In this document: positions 17,870 through 25,745 of the stretch, piece by piece
Layout: every line of letters starts with the position of its first letter
Numbering within the stretch: position 1 is the stretch's first letter
From: Planctomycetota bacterium
Lineage (GTDB): Bacteria > Planctomycetota > UBA1135
NCBI GenBank assembly: GCA_004295085.1
Contig: SHNF01000002.1
Span: 670,207 to 734,206, forward strand
DNA: 64,000 nucleotides
Direction of reading: 5' to 3'
The notes under the pieces: model-generated
Databases searched by the model: none
What the model saw: the letters and a program-made list of their open reading frames with translations, nothing else
Told to the model about the DNA's origin: nothing
Translations under genes and position numbers: made by a program

Positions 17870-17888
17870 CAAGATCGTGCATCAGATC

Positions 17889-18938
17889 CTACTGCTCCTG
17901 CATTGGATAGGCGGCTGCCTGGTCCCGCGACCCGTGCCTCGTCCGGGCGAGCTCTAGAGCCCGCGCATATGCAAACGCAAACGGCTCGGCATCCGCCTTG
18001 CCTGTCCGCGCCACGTCGTAGGCCGTCCCGTGCATCGGGCTGACGCGCAGAATCGGGCCTCCCACGAAGAGGGTGTAGGACTGGCGACGGTCGAGCAGCT
18101 TGAGCGGGATGAAGGCTTGGTCGTGGTAGAGGGCGATGACGAGGTCCCAGCGGCCTTCCAGCGCTTCACGGAACACGACGTCGGGGACGGCGGGGCCGGC
18201 GGTGTCGAAGCCGTGTTCTTGCCTGGCTTTCAGAATCGCGGGAGCAAGGATGCGCCTTTCCTCGTCGCCGAAGGCGCCGCTCTCGCCGGCATGGGGATTC
18301 AGACCTGCCAGCACGATCCTTGGACTCGTCAGACCCAGCTGCCGGCGCGCCGCCTCGTGCGCGATCCGGATCTGCTTCACGACCAGGTTGACGTCGAGGG
18401 CGTCCAGCGCCTGGCGCAGCGACATGTGGCGCGTCGCGACCAGGATCCTGAGGTCGCCGCAGCAGGCCAGCATGCCGTAGCGCTTGCTGCCGCACAGCTC
18501 GCCGAGAATCTGCGTCTGACCCTCGAAGTTGTAGCCTGCCAGGTGCATGCTCTTCTTGTTGAGGGGCGGCGTGACCATGGCGTCGGCGCGCCCCTGCAGG
18601 CACAGCTCACCCGCGCGCAGGAGGGCTTCCACGGCGCAGCGGCCGAACTGAGGCGAGGGACTGCCGGGCGGATCCGTCGGCGCTGCACTCTCCAGCTCGA
18701 GCACCGGAATAGGAGCTTGCTCCGCCAGGGCAAAGCCTTCCTCGGCCGTCGCGACCGCCTGCAGATCCACGACGGTGCCCAGCTGGCGTGCGAGTTCCCG
18801 CAAGTACCGGAGTTGCCCGATCAGCAACGGGCGGCTGGAGCCGCGGATCTCCGGCCGGGACAGGGCCGCGATCGCAACCTCGGGGCCGATCCCACCCGGG
18901 TCGCCCTCGGGGACGGCGATTCGAACCGGCGCGCTCAG
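17889..18938 (-). CDS. pdxA: 4-hydroxythreonine-4-phosphate dehydrogenase, probable CTG start
   Basis: A 349-residue PdxA, which oxidises 4-phosphohydroxy-threonine with NAD in pyridoxal-phosphate synthesis. Conserved parts are RIAVPEGDPGGIGPEVA at the N-terminus, MVTPPLNKK, GQTQILGEL, LAGLNPHAGESGAFGDEE (metal-binding His), VIALYHDQAFIPLKLL (metal-binding His) and MHGTAYDVARTGKAD near the C-terminus. There is no ATG, GTG or TTG near the expected start. The codon five residues before RIAVPEGD, where the Escherichia coli protein begins, is CTG at 18938-18936. It overlaps the TGA of the upstream gene as CTGA, so I infer translational coupling from a CTG start. It is last in an operon with the sigma factor, anti-sigma/TPR and secreted-protein genes. 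Confidence 0.9.
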   Translation of the reverse strand: MSAPVRIAVPEGDPGGIGPEVAIAALSRPEIRGSSRPLLIGQLRYLRELARQLGTVVDLQAVATAEEGFALAEQAPIPVLELESAAPTDPPGSPSPQFGRCAVEALLRAGELCLQGRADAMVTPPLNKKSMHLAGYNFEGQTQILGELCGSKRYGMLACCGDLRILVATRHMSLRQALDALDVNLVVKQIRIAHEAARRQLGLTSPRIVLAGLNPHAGESGAFGDEERRILAPAILKARQEHGFDTAGPAVPDVVFREALEGRWDLVIALYHDQAFIPLKLLDRRQSYTLFVGGPILRVSPMHGTAYDVARTGKADAEPFAFAYARALELARTRHGSRDQAAAYPMQEQ

Positions 18939-19600
18939 AGCTGTTGCTGCACCCGGATGGTCGGGCCGCTGGTGCTGATCCGCAGCGTGCGCGTGCCCAG
19001 AGCCTGGTTCTGGGCGTTGGGGTAGATCGTCACCGTGGCGGAGGGGTTGCCCACCGCCGCCGCGATCTCGACCAGGGACAACGGGAACTGCTGCGTGCTG
19101 ATGGGAACCACGGAGGTGCCGCTCGGTCGCTCGATCACGTAGCGGCCGCCCACATAGCCCGGCGGCACCCATTCCCAGGTCGTCACCAGCCCGCTGGTGA
19201 CGGCAGCACGGCTGAGGACGGCAAAGGCGTTGGTGCTGAGCGCGAAGCAGGTCCATCCGCTGCAGGCGTTGATCTCTCCATACGGCGTGCCGCCGGCGTC
19301 GATCACCGCGCCAGCGAGATCCGGAGGTCCGGTCATCCCGAACGTGGCCGGAACGCCGGAGAGATCCACGCCGCCGGGCGGACCCAGCCCGAGGCCCATC
19401 CAGAAGCGGCCTTCGAGCGTGGTCTTGTTGATCTTGCACGGCAGGCTGCCGACCACGGGGTTGTCGCCGCGATTGTCGCCGCCGCTGTTAGCGCCGGAGG
19501 AGAACAATACCGGTGCCGCGCCGACGGACATGCCGACGGCGAAGGCCAGCAACAACATCCATTTGGTCCAGGGGGCAGGGTTCGGAGCACGACGCGCCAT
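18935..19600 (-). CDS. Secreted hypothetical protein in the sigma-factor operon
   Basis: A 221-residue protein with a positively charged N-terminus (ARRAPNPAPWTK) and a hydrophobic segment (WMLLLAFAVGMSVGAAPVLF), so it is exported or anchored. The rest is beta-rich with CSGWTCFALSTNAFAVLSR, WEWVPPGYVGGRYVIERP and SATVTIYPNAQNQALGTRTL; no family is recognised. The start at 19600 is fixed by a perfect AAGGAGG Shine-Dalgarno (19615-19609) eight bases upstream. That sequence lies at the end of the anti-sigma gene, so translation is probably coupled. Its stop overlaps the presumed CTG start of pdxA. It may be the output or a ligand of the sigma/anti-sigma pair; that is inference from position only. 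Confidence 0.65.
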   Translation of the reverse strand: MARRAPNPAPWTKWMLLLAFAVGMSVGAAPVLFSSGANSGGDNRGDNPVVGSLPCKINKTTLEGRFWMGLGLGPPGGVDLSGVPATFGMTGPPDLAGAVIDAGGTPYGEINACSGWTCFALSTNAFAVLSRAAVTSGLVTTWEWVPPGYVGGRYVIERPSGTSVVPISTQQFPLSLVEIAAAVGNPSATVTIYPNAQNQALGTRTLRISTSGPTIRVQQQL

Positions 19601-19614
19601 GGTGGAGACCTCCT

Positions 19615-20619
19615 TCATGCCGCGAAGAACGCCGGCTCGTCGGCTTCCAGCTCCCTGCGACAAGCGGCGTCACCCTGCAAACGGGCGAGAAATTCGGGGG
19701 ATCTGCGCGCCCAGTCCTTGGCGCTTTTCCATACCTCCGGGAAATCACGGTGCAGACGCCGCAGCATGGCTGCAGCCTCCGCCGAGTTCCCGAGGCTCAA
19801 GTGCTCCACCGCGATGTTGTAGAGCACGAAGGCGAAGTCCGGTCGATGCACGATCAGCCCGCTCGCCACCACCCAGCGGTACATGCGAAGCGCCGCCTGA
19901 TGGTCGCCGAGCTGGTCGTACAGCATGCCGAGCTGGATCGCCGCATGCCCGCGGTTCACCAGCCGGTCCGTGTGCAGGAACACCTCACGGTATTCCTGCG
20001 CGGCAGTCTGTTGCTCGCCGAGAGCCTGTTCCACGAAACCGCGGTACAGGCGCGCCTCGGCGAAGCGCGGTTTCAGGCGCAAGGCCTCGGCCAGAAGCTG
20101 GCGGCCCTTGCTCAGGTGCGAATCCGCTGCGGACAGCACTTCCTTGGGTACGCGGCAGGCGCCGCTTTGTGAGGCGGCGTCGGCAGCGTCGGCCAACTCG
20201 GTCTGAGCGAACTGATCGATCTGCACCGGCTCCTCCGCCACCCGCAGCAGGTAGTCCTTCTGGGTGGCGAGCAGGACGTAGGCCTTGCCGAGCTGGTACA
20301 GGGCGGCGGACAGGCGGCGGATGATCTCGGCGTCGGTCAGGCCGCGGAACAGATCCTGCCCGCGGATGCGGCGCAGGTGCTGCGCCAGGCTGCCCGGGAC
20401 CGCAAGGTCGCGGTGTGCCAGGGCCTGCAGGCGGATGGCCTGGAAGAACTCGGCGCAGGGCGGGCAGGACTCCAGGTGCGCCAGGGCCCGGGTGGCGTTC
20501 CGCTCCGGCAGCTCGCCGTCCATCAGCGCGCTCAAGTCGCGCTGGAAGCCGGCGCACAGCAGGCGCGGAGAGCTGCGGACGTGCCGGATGGAGTCGAGGA
20601 ACTCGGAGCGGTCGTACAT
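19615..20619 (-). CDS. zf-HC2 anti-sigma factor fused to TPR repeats
   Basis: A 334-residue protein. Residues 20-60 (CAGFQRDLSALMDGELPE, HLESCPPCAEFFQAI) form a zf-HC2 zinc-binding anti-sigma domain with the H-x3-C-x2-C pattern. The rest is helical with TPR-like units such as LAEALRLKPRFAEARLYRG, AAIQLGMLYDQLGDHQAALRMY and LYNIAVEHLSLGNSAEAAAML. I see no transmembrane segment, so this is likely a cytoplasmic anti-sigma factor that senses through protein contacts rather than across the membrane. Its ATG overlaps the stop of the sigma gene by one base (TGATG), which indicates paired expression. Zinc coordination and target are inferred from the family. Confidence 0.75.
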   Translation of the reverse strand: MYDRSEFLDSIRHVRSSPRLLCAGFQRDLSALMDGELPERNATRALAHLESCPPCAEFFQAIRLQALAHRDLAVPGSLAQHLRRIRGQDLFRGLTDAEIIRRLSAALYQLGKAYVLLATQKDYLLRVAEEPVQIDQFAQTELADAADAASQSGACRVPKEVLSAADSHLSKGRQLLAEALRLKPRFAEARLYRGFVEQALGEQQTAAQEYREVFLHTDRLVNRGHAAIQLGMLYDQLGDHQAALRMYRWVVASGLIVHRPDFAFVLYNIAVEHLSLGNSAEAAAMLRRLHRDFPEVWKSAKDWARRSPEFLARLQGDAACRRELEADEPAFFAA

Positions 20620-21500
20620 CACGGCTCGCTCCTCACCGGCTCGATGGGCGCCACGTGCGGGACCGGCACGCACGCAGGAGCGTGGCCGTGATCCCTGCGG
20701 TCCAGGATGCGCCCGGCTTCGTCCTCCGAGGCCTGGAACTTGCGCTTCATGATGCTGTAGATCTTGCGGCGCGCCCGGAACACCATCATCTTGAGATTCT
20801 CGACGCGCACGCCCACGCGATCCGCCGCTTCCCGGTACGGGAGGCTGTCCACTTCCACCAGGAACAGCACGCGCTTCTCCCTGGGGGTGAGGCAGCGGTA
20901 GGCCTCCAGGTACACGCTCAGGTACAGCATCCATGAGCCGGTGAGTGCGGTGGTGGCTTCGCGCTCGGCGCTGCTGTCGAAAGGAGTGCTGGCGTTTTCG
21001 TCTGCCGGCTCGATCACCAGCGGGTCATCGGTGTCCCGCTCCTGCACGCCGATGGGCAGCACGCGGTCACGCTGGGCCCGGCGGCTGTGCTTGAGCACCG
21101 TGTTGCGGATGATGCTGTGCGTCCAGTTCCGGAAGGCGGAGCTGCGGTCCGGCTTGAACTTGAACGGGTATCGGTAGACGTTGAAGAAGACTTCCTGCAG
21201 GATGTCCGCGGGATCCACCGGGTAGTAGGCCCGCCGCAGATGATGATAGATCAGGCGCAGGAAGTCCTCGTGGTTCAGCTCGTACAGGAGCGTGAACGCT
21301 TCCTTGGAGCCCGTCGCCTTGTAGGTCTCCATCAGCCACGTCGAGATCGCGTCACGCTCGCCCAGCATTCCAGCGCGAAAACGGGCCACGCGCTCGAGCA
21401 CGCTCTTGTCTGCCCCCTCCCGCGCCTGCACTGCCGCGAAAGCTTCAAGCCGGTCGGCGAAGCCATTCGGCTGCGGCGTCCGCGCGGGGGCGAGGGACAT
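20619..21500 (-). CDS. ECF-type RNA polymerase sigma factor
   Basis: A 293-residue sigma-70-family factor. Region 2 is recognisable at about residues 65-130 (LYELNHEDFLRLIYHHLR, DPADILQEVFFNVYRYP, FRNWTHSIIRNTVLKHSRR). Region 4 lies at about 215-265 (CLTPREKRVLFLVEVDSLPY, REAADRVGVRVENLKMMVFR). The linker and an N-terminal extension of about 60 residues make it longer than a typical ECF factor. The ATG at 21500 is preceded on its strand by TAATAC and TAGGAT, either of which may be a -10 element. It is followed without a gap by its zf-HC2 anti-sigma partner. Targets are unknown; the downstream secreted-protein gene and pdxA are co-transcribed. Confidence 0.85.
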   Translation of the reverse strand: MSLAPARTPQPNGFADRLEAFAAVQAREGADKSVLERVARFRAGMLGERDAISTWLMETYKATGSKEAFTLLYELNHEDFLRLIYHHLRRAYYPVDPADILQEVFFNVYRYPFKFKPDRSSAFRNWTHSIIRNTVLKHSRRAQRDRVLPIGVQERDTDDPLVIEPADENASTPFDSSAEREATTALTGSWMLYLSVYLEAYRCLTPREKRVLFLVEVDSLPYREAADRVGVRVENLKMMVFRARRKIYSIMKRKFQASEDEAGRILDRRDHGHAPACVPVPHVAPIEPVRSEP

Positions 21501-21594
21501 GGCTGTATTACATCCTAAGGCTTGGTGACAGAATAAGGAACGCGAATTCCAGCCTCCGGATTCCTCAGATTCCTGGAGGACGTGTCCTAAGCCC

Positions 21595-22731
21595 ATGAAA
21601 TCAGTACCGTTACGGTCCTCGCATGACGCGAACGTGACGCGCCTGGCGCAGGCGGCAAGCGAGGTCGGCCTGCACTTGCGCGCCGTGCTCCCGGCCCAGG
21701 CCCTGCCCGAGGAAACCATGGCCCGCCTGGACGCCTGGCTGGGAGACGGCCGGGCGGCGGACATGCGTTACCTGGAGCGCGGCCGGCCGTGCGCGGGAGA
21801 CCTGCGTGCCTGGAAGCCCTGGACCCGGTCGGTGGCCCTGTTCTCTTGTGCGTATGCGCGCGGTTCGGGCAGCTTCCGCGACGGTGGGCGCGTGGCGCGC
21901 TACGCATTGGGACGTGACTACCACCATGTGCTCGGCAAGCGCTTGCAGCGGCTCGGGCGCTCCCTACAAGCCTCAGGGGTGGTGAAGTCCTTCCGCGCCG
22001 CAACCGATGCGGCGCCCGTGCTGGAGAAGGAGTGGGCCATCCAAGGCCAGCTCGGCTTCCGTGGCAAGAACACCCTGGTCCTGGATCGCCAGCTTGGCCC
22101 CTGGATCCTCCTGGGAGAGCTGCTGACCGACGCGGAATGGCCCCACTGGCCGGAATTGCCGGCAGGTGGGCCTGCGGCCTCGTGCGGCCATTGCACCCGC
22201 TGCCTGGACGCGTGCCCTACGGCCGCCTTTCCGGCGCCCTACCAGCTCGACCCGCGCCGGTGCATTTCTTATCTCACCATCGAACACCGTGGCCCCATCG
22301 CGCGCGACCTGCGCCCCCTCCTCGGCGACTGGGTCTTTGGCTGCGACGTGTGCATGGAGGTCTGTCCGTTCGGGCAGAACGCGGCCGACCGCTCCGGCGA
22401 GTGGGGCAGGCTCGCAGCCCTGGATCGGTTGCGCCTGGAAGACCTCCTTACCCTGTCCCCAGCCGACTACGAACTGGCCTTCCGAGGCAGCCCGATCCGC
22501 CGCGCCGGTTACGCCGGGCTGCTGCGCAACGCATGTGTGGCGCTGGGGAATTTAGGCCGCGGCCAGGAGGCCCTGACGGTCGCACTCCGCCACCCCCAGG
22601 CCCTGGTCCGCGTCCATGCCGCCTGGGCCCTCGGGCGCATGGGCGAGCGGGCCAGCTTGCGCGCGGCGCTGGCGGCCGAATCCGAGCCCTGGGCGGCGGA
22701 GGAGATGACGGCCTCCCTGGATGGCGGCTGA
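21595..22731 (+). CDS. queG: Epoxyqueuosine reductase
   Basis: A 378-residue cobalamin- and iron-sulfur-dependent enzyme that makes queuosine from epoxyqueuosine in tRNA. The N-terminal part contains ARYALGRDYHHVLGKRL and RAATDAAPVLEKEWAIQGQL, the latter holding the conserved catalytic Asp region. GFRGKNTLVLDRQLGPWILL is the family signature. Two 4Fe-4S motifs follow: CGHCTRCLDACP and CDVCMEVCPFGQN, both with C-x2-C-x2-C-x3-C spacing. The C-terminus has HEAT-like helices (LVRVHAAWALGRMGE), which recognise tRNA in known structures. Length is typical. Divergent from the sigma operon, with 94 bases between. Confidence 0.92.
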   Translation: MKSVPLRSSHDANVTRLAQAASEVGLHLRAVLPAQALPEETMARLDAWLGDGRAADMRYLERGRPCAGDLRAWKPWTRSVALFSCAYARGSGSFRDGGRVARYALGRDYHHVLGKRLQRLGRSLQASGVVKSFRAATDAAPVLEKEWAIQGQLGFRGKNTLVLDRQLGPWILLGELLTDAEWPHWPELPAGGPAASCGHCTRCLDACPTAAFPAPYQLDPRRCISYLTIEHRGPIARDLRPLLGDWVFGCDVCMEVCPFGQNAADRSGEWGRLAALDRLRLEDLLTLSPADYELAFRGSPIRRAGYAGLLRNACVALGNLGRGQEALTVALRHPQALVRVHAAWALGRMGERASLRAALAAESEPWAAEEMTASLDGG

Positions 22732-22858
22732 GCCGGAGGCCGATTCTTCGCGGATCTTTCTCCCCCTCCTGGCCGTCTCTTCGTAAGGGTGGTGGAAGCT
22801 GGGCGTCCAGGCCTTGCGGCATGGGATACCCGGCCCTCCGGTCTCCCTCCTCCTGCTA

Positions 22859-22876
22859 GCGGCGCGCAGGCGCCGC
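22859..22876 (+). terminator. G+C-rich hairpin between queG and the zinc-ribbon gene
   Basis: GCGGCGC (22859-22865) and GCGCCGC (22870-22876) flank a four-base loop. It lies 33 bases before the zinc-ribbon ATG. It could end queG transcripts or be part of a leader; the pyrimidine-rich stretch that follows (ctggtctcttccttctctg) is compatible with termination. Confidence 0.35.
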
Positions 22877-22908
22877 GCCTGGTCTCTTCCTTCTCTGACG
22901 CGTTGCGC

Positions 22909-23115
22909 ATGTCACCCAGCAACTACTTCGCCGAGACCAAGTACTGTCCGCGCTGCAATGAGTACGTGCGGTACCTGATGAGCCTGCAAACCTCGTATTG
23001 CGTCCGCTGCGGCAGCAAGGTGCACTTGTTCAGCCGCAAGGACCAGGACCTGTTCCTCCGTTCTCTCGACGGATCGAGGGGCACCGGAAGGCAGCACCGC
23101 AAGAAGGGAGCCTGA
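22909..23115 (+). CDS. Small double-CxxC zinc-ribbon protein
   Basis: A 68-residue protein with two knuckles, [12 protein letters not shown] and [13 protein letters not shown], giving a C-x2-C...C-x2-C zinc ribbon, and a basic C-terminus ([11 protein letters not shown]). The ATG at 22909 gives a compact start just before the ribbon. A longer frame upstream to 22789 has proline-rich, non-conserved-looking sequence and would cover the hairpin. It could bind RNA, a ribosome or another protein; no function can be assigned. It lies between queG and scoA on the same strand. Confidence 0.6.
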   Translation: MSPSNYFAETKYCPRCNEYVRYLMSLQTSYCVRCGSKVHLFSRKDQDLFLRSLDGSRGTGRQHRKKGA

Positions 23116-23185
23116 TCCCGGCGCCGCGCTCTCACGACGGCCGCCGCACCCGTATCCTGCCGGCCTTGATTCCGGCAGGAACCCC

Positions 23186-23938
23186 ATGAACAAGGTCTAT
23201 CCCTCGGCCGCCGCGGCCGTGGCCGACATTCCGGACGGAGCCACCGTGCTGGTGGGCGGCTTCGGCTTGTGCGGCATTCCCGAGAACCTGATCCTGGCGC
23301 TGCGCGACCAGGGCGCCAAGCGCCTGACCGTGGTCAGCAACAACGCCGGCGTGGATGACTTCGGGTTGGGCTTGCTGCTGAGGACGCGCCAGATCCAGCG
23401 CATGATCTCGTCGTACGTCGGCGAGAACGAGACCTTCGAGCGCCAGTACCTGACCGGTGAGCTCGAAGTCGAACTCACCCCCCAGGGCACGCTGGCCGAG
23501 CGCCTGCGCGCCGGCGGCGCCGGCATTCCGGCCTTCTTCACGCCTTGCGGCTACGGCACCCTCGTGCAGGAGGGCGGGCTGCCCATCAAGTACAACGCCG
23601 ACGGCAGCGTGGCCATCGCCAGCGAGCCGCGCGAGGTGCGCGAGTACAACGGCCGCATGTACGCGCTCGAGCGCGGCATCACGGGGGACTTCAGTCTGGT
23701 GAAGGCCTGGAAGGGCGACACCATGGGCAACCTGGTGTACCGCGGCACCGCGCGCAACTTCAATCCAATGATCGCGAGCGCCGGCAGGATCAGCATCGCC
23801 GAGGTGGAGGAACTTGTGCCGGCGGGCGCGCTGGATCCCGACCAGGTGCACACGCCCGGCATTTTCGTGCACCGGATCCTGCAGGGGGACCGCTACGAGA
23901 AACGCATCGAGCGGCGCACAGTGCGCCAGCGCAGTTGA
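23186..23938 (+). CDS. scoA: 3-oxoacid CoA-transferase subunit A
   Basis: A 250-residue alpha subunit of a class I CoA-transferase (succinyl-CoA:acetoacetate type), which activates ketone bodies or 3-oxoacids. The signature [19 protein letters not shown] is at residues 24-42; [34 protein letters not shown] and [18 protein letters not shown] are all typical. The start has a reasonable Shine-Dalgarno (caggaacccc before the ATG). TATCCT at 23153-23158 is a possible -10, giving a short leader. Three bases after its stop begins subunit B, so the two form an operon. Confidence 0.93.
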   Translation: MNKVYPSAAAAVADIPDGATVLVGGFGLCGIPENLILALRDQGAKRLTVVSNNAGVDDFGLGLLLRTRQIQRMISSYVGENETFERQYLTGELEVELTPQGTLAERLRAGGAGIPAFFTPCGYGTLVQEGGLPIKYNADGSVAIASEPREVREYNGRMYALERGITGDFSLVKAWKGDTMGNLVYRGTARNFNPMIASAGRISIAEVEELVPAGALDPDQVHTPGIFVHRILQGDRYEKRIERRTVRQRS

Positions 23939-23941
23939 ACC

Positions 23942-24610
23942 ATGGTGCTCACACGCGAACAGATCGTGCGGCGCGCCGCCCTGGAGTTCCAGGATGGCAT
24001 GTACGTGAACCTCGGGATCGGGATGCCGACGCTGGCGGCCAACTACGTGCCGCCGGGCGTCAGCATCGTGCTCCAGAGCGAGAACGGTCTGCTCGGCATG
24101 GGCCCTTACCCGTACGCAGGAGAGGAAGACCCGGACTGGATCAACGCCGGCAAGGAAACGGTCACCGGGATCAAGGGTTGCTGCACCTTCAGCAGCGCCG
24201 AGTCCTTCGCCATGATCCGCGGTGGGCACGTGCACCTGACCATCCTCGGCGCCATGCAGGTCAGCCGCTACGGCGACCTCGCCAACTGGATGATTCCGGG
24301 CAAGATGGTCAAGGGCATGGGCGGCGCCATGGACCTCGTGGCCGGGGACTGCCGCGTGGTGGTGAGCATGGAGCACGTGGCCAGGGGCGGCGTCCACAAG
24401 ATCCTCGAGTCGTGCACTCTGCCACTCACTGGCAGGCGCTGCGTGCAGCGCCTCATCACCGACCTGTGCGTGTTCGACGTGGACAAGGACAAGGGCCTGA
24501 CCCTCGTCGAGCTGGCGCCGGGCGTCAGTGCGGACGAGGTGACCAGGAACACAGGTTGTCCGTTCGAGAAGGCTCCGGAGATCCGCGCGATGCGGTTCAG
24601 CGCGGCATGA
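23942..24610 (+). CDS. scoB: 3-oxoacid CoA-transferase subunit B
   Basis: A 222-residue beta subunit, partner of the preceding gene. [18 protein letters not shown] and [14 protein letters not shown] are the family signatures; the Glu of SENG is the residue that forms the covalent CoA thioester. [39 protein letters not shown] and [12 protein letters not shown] are also conserved. Normal length. Its stop overlaps the ATG of the following lipoprotein gene (ATGA). Confidence 0.93.
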   Translation: MVLTREQIVRRAALEFQDGMYVNLGIGMPTLAANYVPPGVSIVLQSENGLLGMGPYPYAGEEDPDWINAGKETVTGIKGCCTFSSAESFAMIRGGHVHLTILGAMQVSRYGDLANWMIPGKMVKGMGGAMDLVAGDCRVVVSMEHVARGGVHKILESCTLPLTGRRCVQRLITDLCVFDVDKDKGLTLVELAPGVSADEVTRNTGCPFEKAPEIRAMRFSAA

Positions 24611-25023
24611 AGCCGGTCCGGAGCTGGATTCCTTTGCTGGCGGCTGCCGTCGCGGCCTGCGTCTCCTCCGAGCCGCAGACCTGGCACTCCCTGTCGCTGC
24701 AGCTGGCGGGAGACGGAGGCGGGGTGATTACCCGACCCTGCAAGCTGGCCGTGGAAGTGGTTGGCAGGGAGGGCATTTCCCTGGGCGTCATGGACTTCCC
24801 GGTCGCCGCCGGCGCCGCGCTGCCGGCGCTGGCGCAGGAGCTCGCCTCTTCCCTGCAGCAGCGCTTCCAGGTGCGCGTGGACGTGGCCGAACAGGGCCCC
24901 GGCACCTTCCTGCTGACCCTGCAGGAAGGCTACCGCTTCGGCAGCGTGTTCACCGCCATGACGCCCGCGCGGCACGCGGAAGTCGCCGGCGCCCGGCTGG
25001 TCGTGGAGCAGGTCGGAGCCTGA
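24607..25023 (+). CDS. Small lipoprotein downstream of scoB
   Basis: A 138-residue protein. The N-terminus ([17 protein letters not shown]) is a lipoprotein signal with lipobox VAAC, so Cys18 should be lipidated. The mature part is beta-rich ([38 protein letters not shown]) with no recognisable motif. Its ATG overlaps the scoB stop as ATGA, which indicates translational coupling, and thiE begins 11 bases after it. The coupling with two cytoplasmic enzymes is probably just operon compaction. Function unknown. Confidence 0.65.
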   Translation: MKPVRSWIPLLAAAVAACVSSEPQTWHSLSLQLAGDGGGVITRPCKLAVEVVGREGISLGVMDFPVAAGAALPALAQELASSLQQRFQVRVDVAEQGPGTFLLTLQEGYRFGSVFTAMTPARHAEVAGARLVVEQVGA

Positions 25024-25033
25024 CGCAGCCGCA

Positions 25034-25657
25034 GTGGCGCCGCCCGGCTTCCGGCTGTGCCTGCTGCTGACCCGCGCGGCGTGCGCGCACCCGCCGCTGG
25101 AGGTCCTGGAAGCGGCGATCGCTGGCGGAGTGGACTGCGTGCAACTGCGCGAGAAGGACGCGCGAGAGAGCGCGCTGTGGACGTGGGGACGTGAGCTCAT
25201 GCAGGCATGCGACCTCCTGCAGGTGCCGCTCGTCGTCAACGACAACGTGGAAGCGGCGCTGGCGCTGGGTGCGCGCGGTGTGCACCTCGGCCAGGACGAC
25301 ATGCATCCGGACGACGCGCGCGCCTTGCTCGGCCGCGAGCGCTGGATCGGCTGGAGCACGCACAGCCTGGAGCAGCTCGACGAAGCGGCCGACCTCGAGG
25401 TGGACTACGCGGGTTTTGGTCCGGTGTTCGCGACGCCGACCAAGGGTTACGAGCGCGGCCTGGGTCCGGATCACCTGGCCGCGGCGCTGGCGATCGCCCG
25501 CGTGCCGGTGGTGGCCATCGGCGGCATCACACCGGAGAACGCCTGGCTGGTCCCGGAACAGGCCGCGATCGCGGTTTCCTCCGCGATCTGCACCGCCGCG
25601 GACCCGCAGGCGGCCGCGGCCGCGCTGCGCGCATCCCGCGCTGCGCCGGCCCCGTAG
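25034..25657 (+). CDS. thiE: Thiamine-phosphate synthase
   Basis: A 207-residue TIM-barrel enzyme that joins hydroxymethylpyrimidine diphosphate and thiazole phosphate to make thiamine phosphate. CVQLREKDARE is the diphosphate-binding QlReK motif; VVNDNVEAALALGARGVHLG corresponds to the NDr.dlA...ad.GvHlGq signature, followed by QDDM. FGPVFATPTKG and VVAIGGITPENA are the phosphate-binding loops and IAVSSAI corresponds to the vaViSai segment. The usual ND-R is NDN here. Start is GTG at 25034. It is in the scoAB-lipoprotein transcription unit, and a hairpin follows the stop. Confidence 0.9.
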   Translation: MAPPGFRLCLLLTRAACAHPPLEVLEAAIAGGVDCVQLREKDARESALWTWGRELMQACDLLQVPLVVNDNVEAALALGARGVHLGQDDMHPDDARALLGRERWIGWSTHSLEQLDEAADLEVDYAGFGPVFATPTKGYERGLGPDHLAAALAIARVPVVAIGGITPENAWLVPEQAAIAVSSAICTAADPQAAAAALRASRAAPAP

Positions 25658-25668
25658 GTCTACGCATA

Positions 25669-25687
25669 GCCGGAACCGGCTTCCGGC
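25669..25687 (+). terminator. Hairpin after thiE
   Basis: GCCGGAA (25669-25675) and TTCCGGC (25681-25687) form a perfect stem with a five-base loop, 11 bases after the thiE stop. Same stem core as the hairpin at 7757-7778. No T-run follows. Confidence 0.5.
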
Positions 25688-25745
25688 GGGAGCTTCGTGG
25701 CGCGGTTCCTGGTTGCTCGTACTTTGACCCTCACGCTCCCTCCCC

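Noticed and set aside
18918..18932. A GGTTCGAATC string that resembles a tRNA T-loop.
   Set aside because: It lies within the conserved PdxA N-terminus, and no acceptor or anticodon stem can be drawn around it.
22789..22908. Longer version of the zinc-ribbon protein from 22789.
   Set aside because: The added sequence is Pro/Ala-rich and crosses a hairpin; the compact 68-residue form is more natural.
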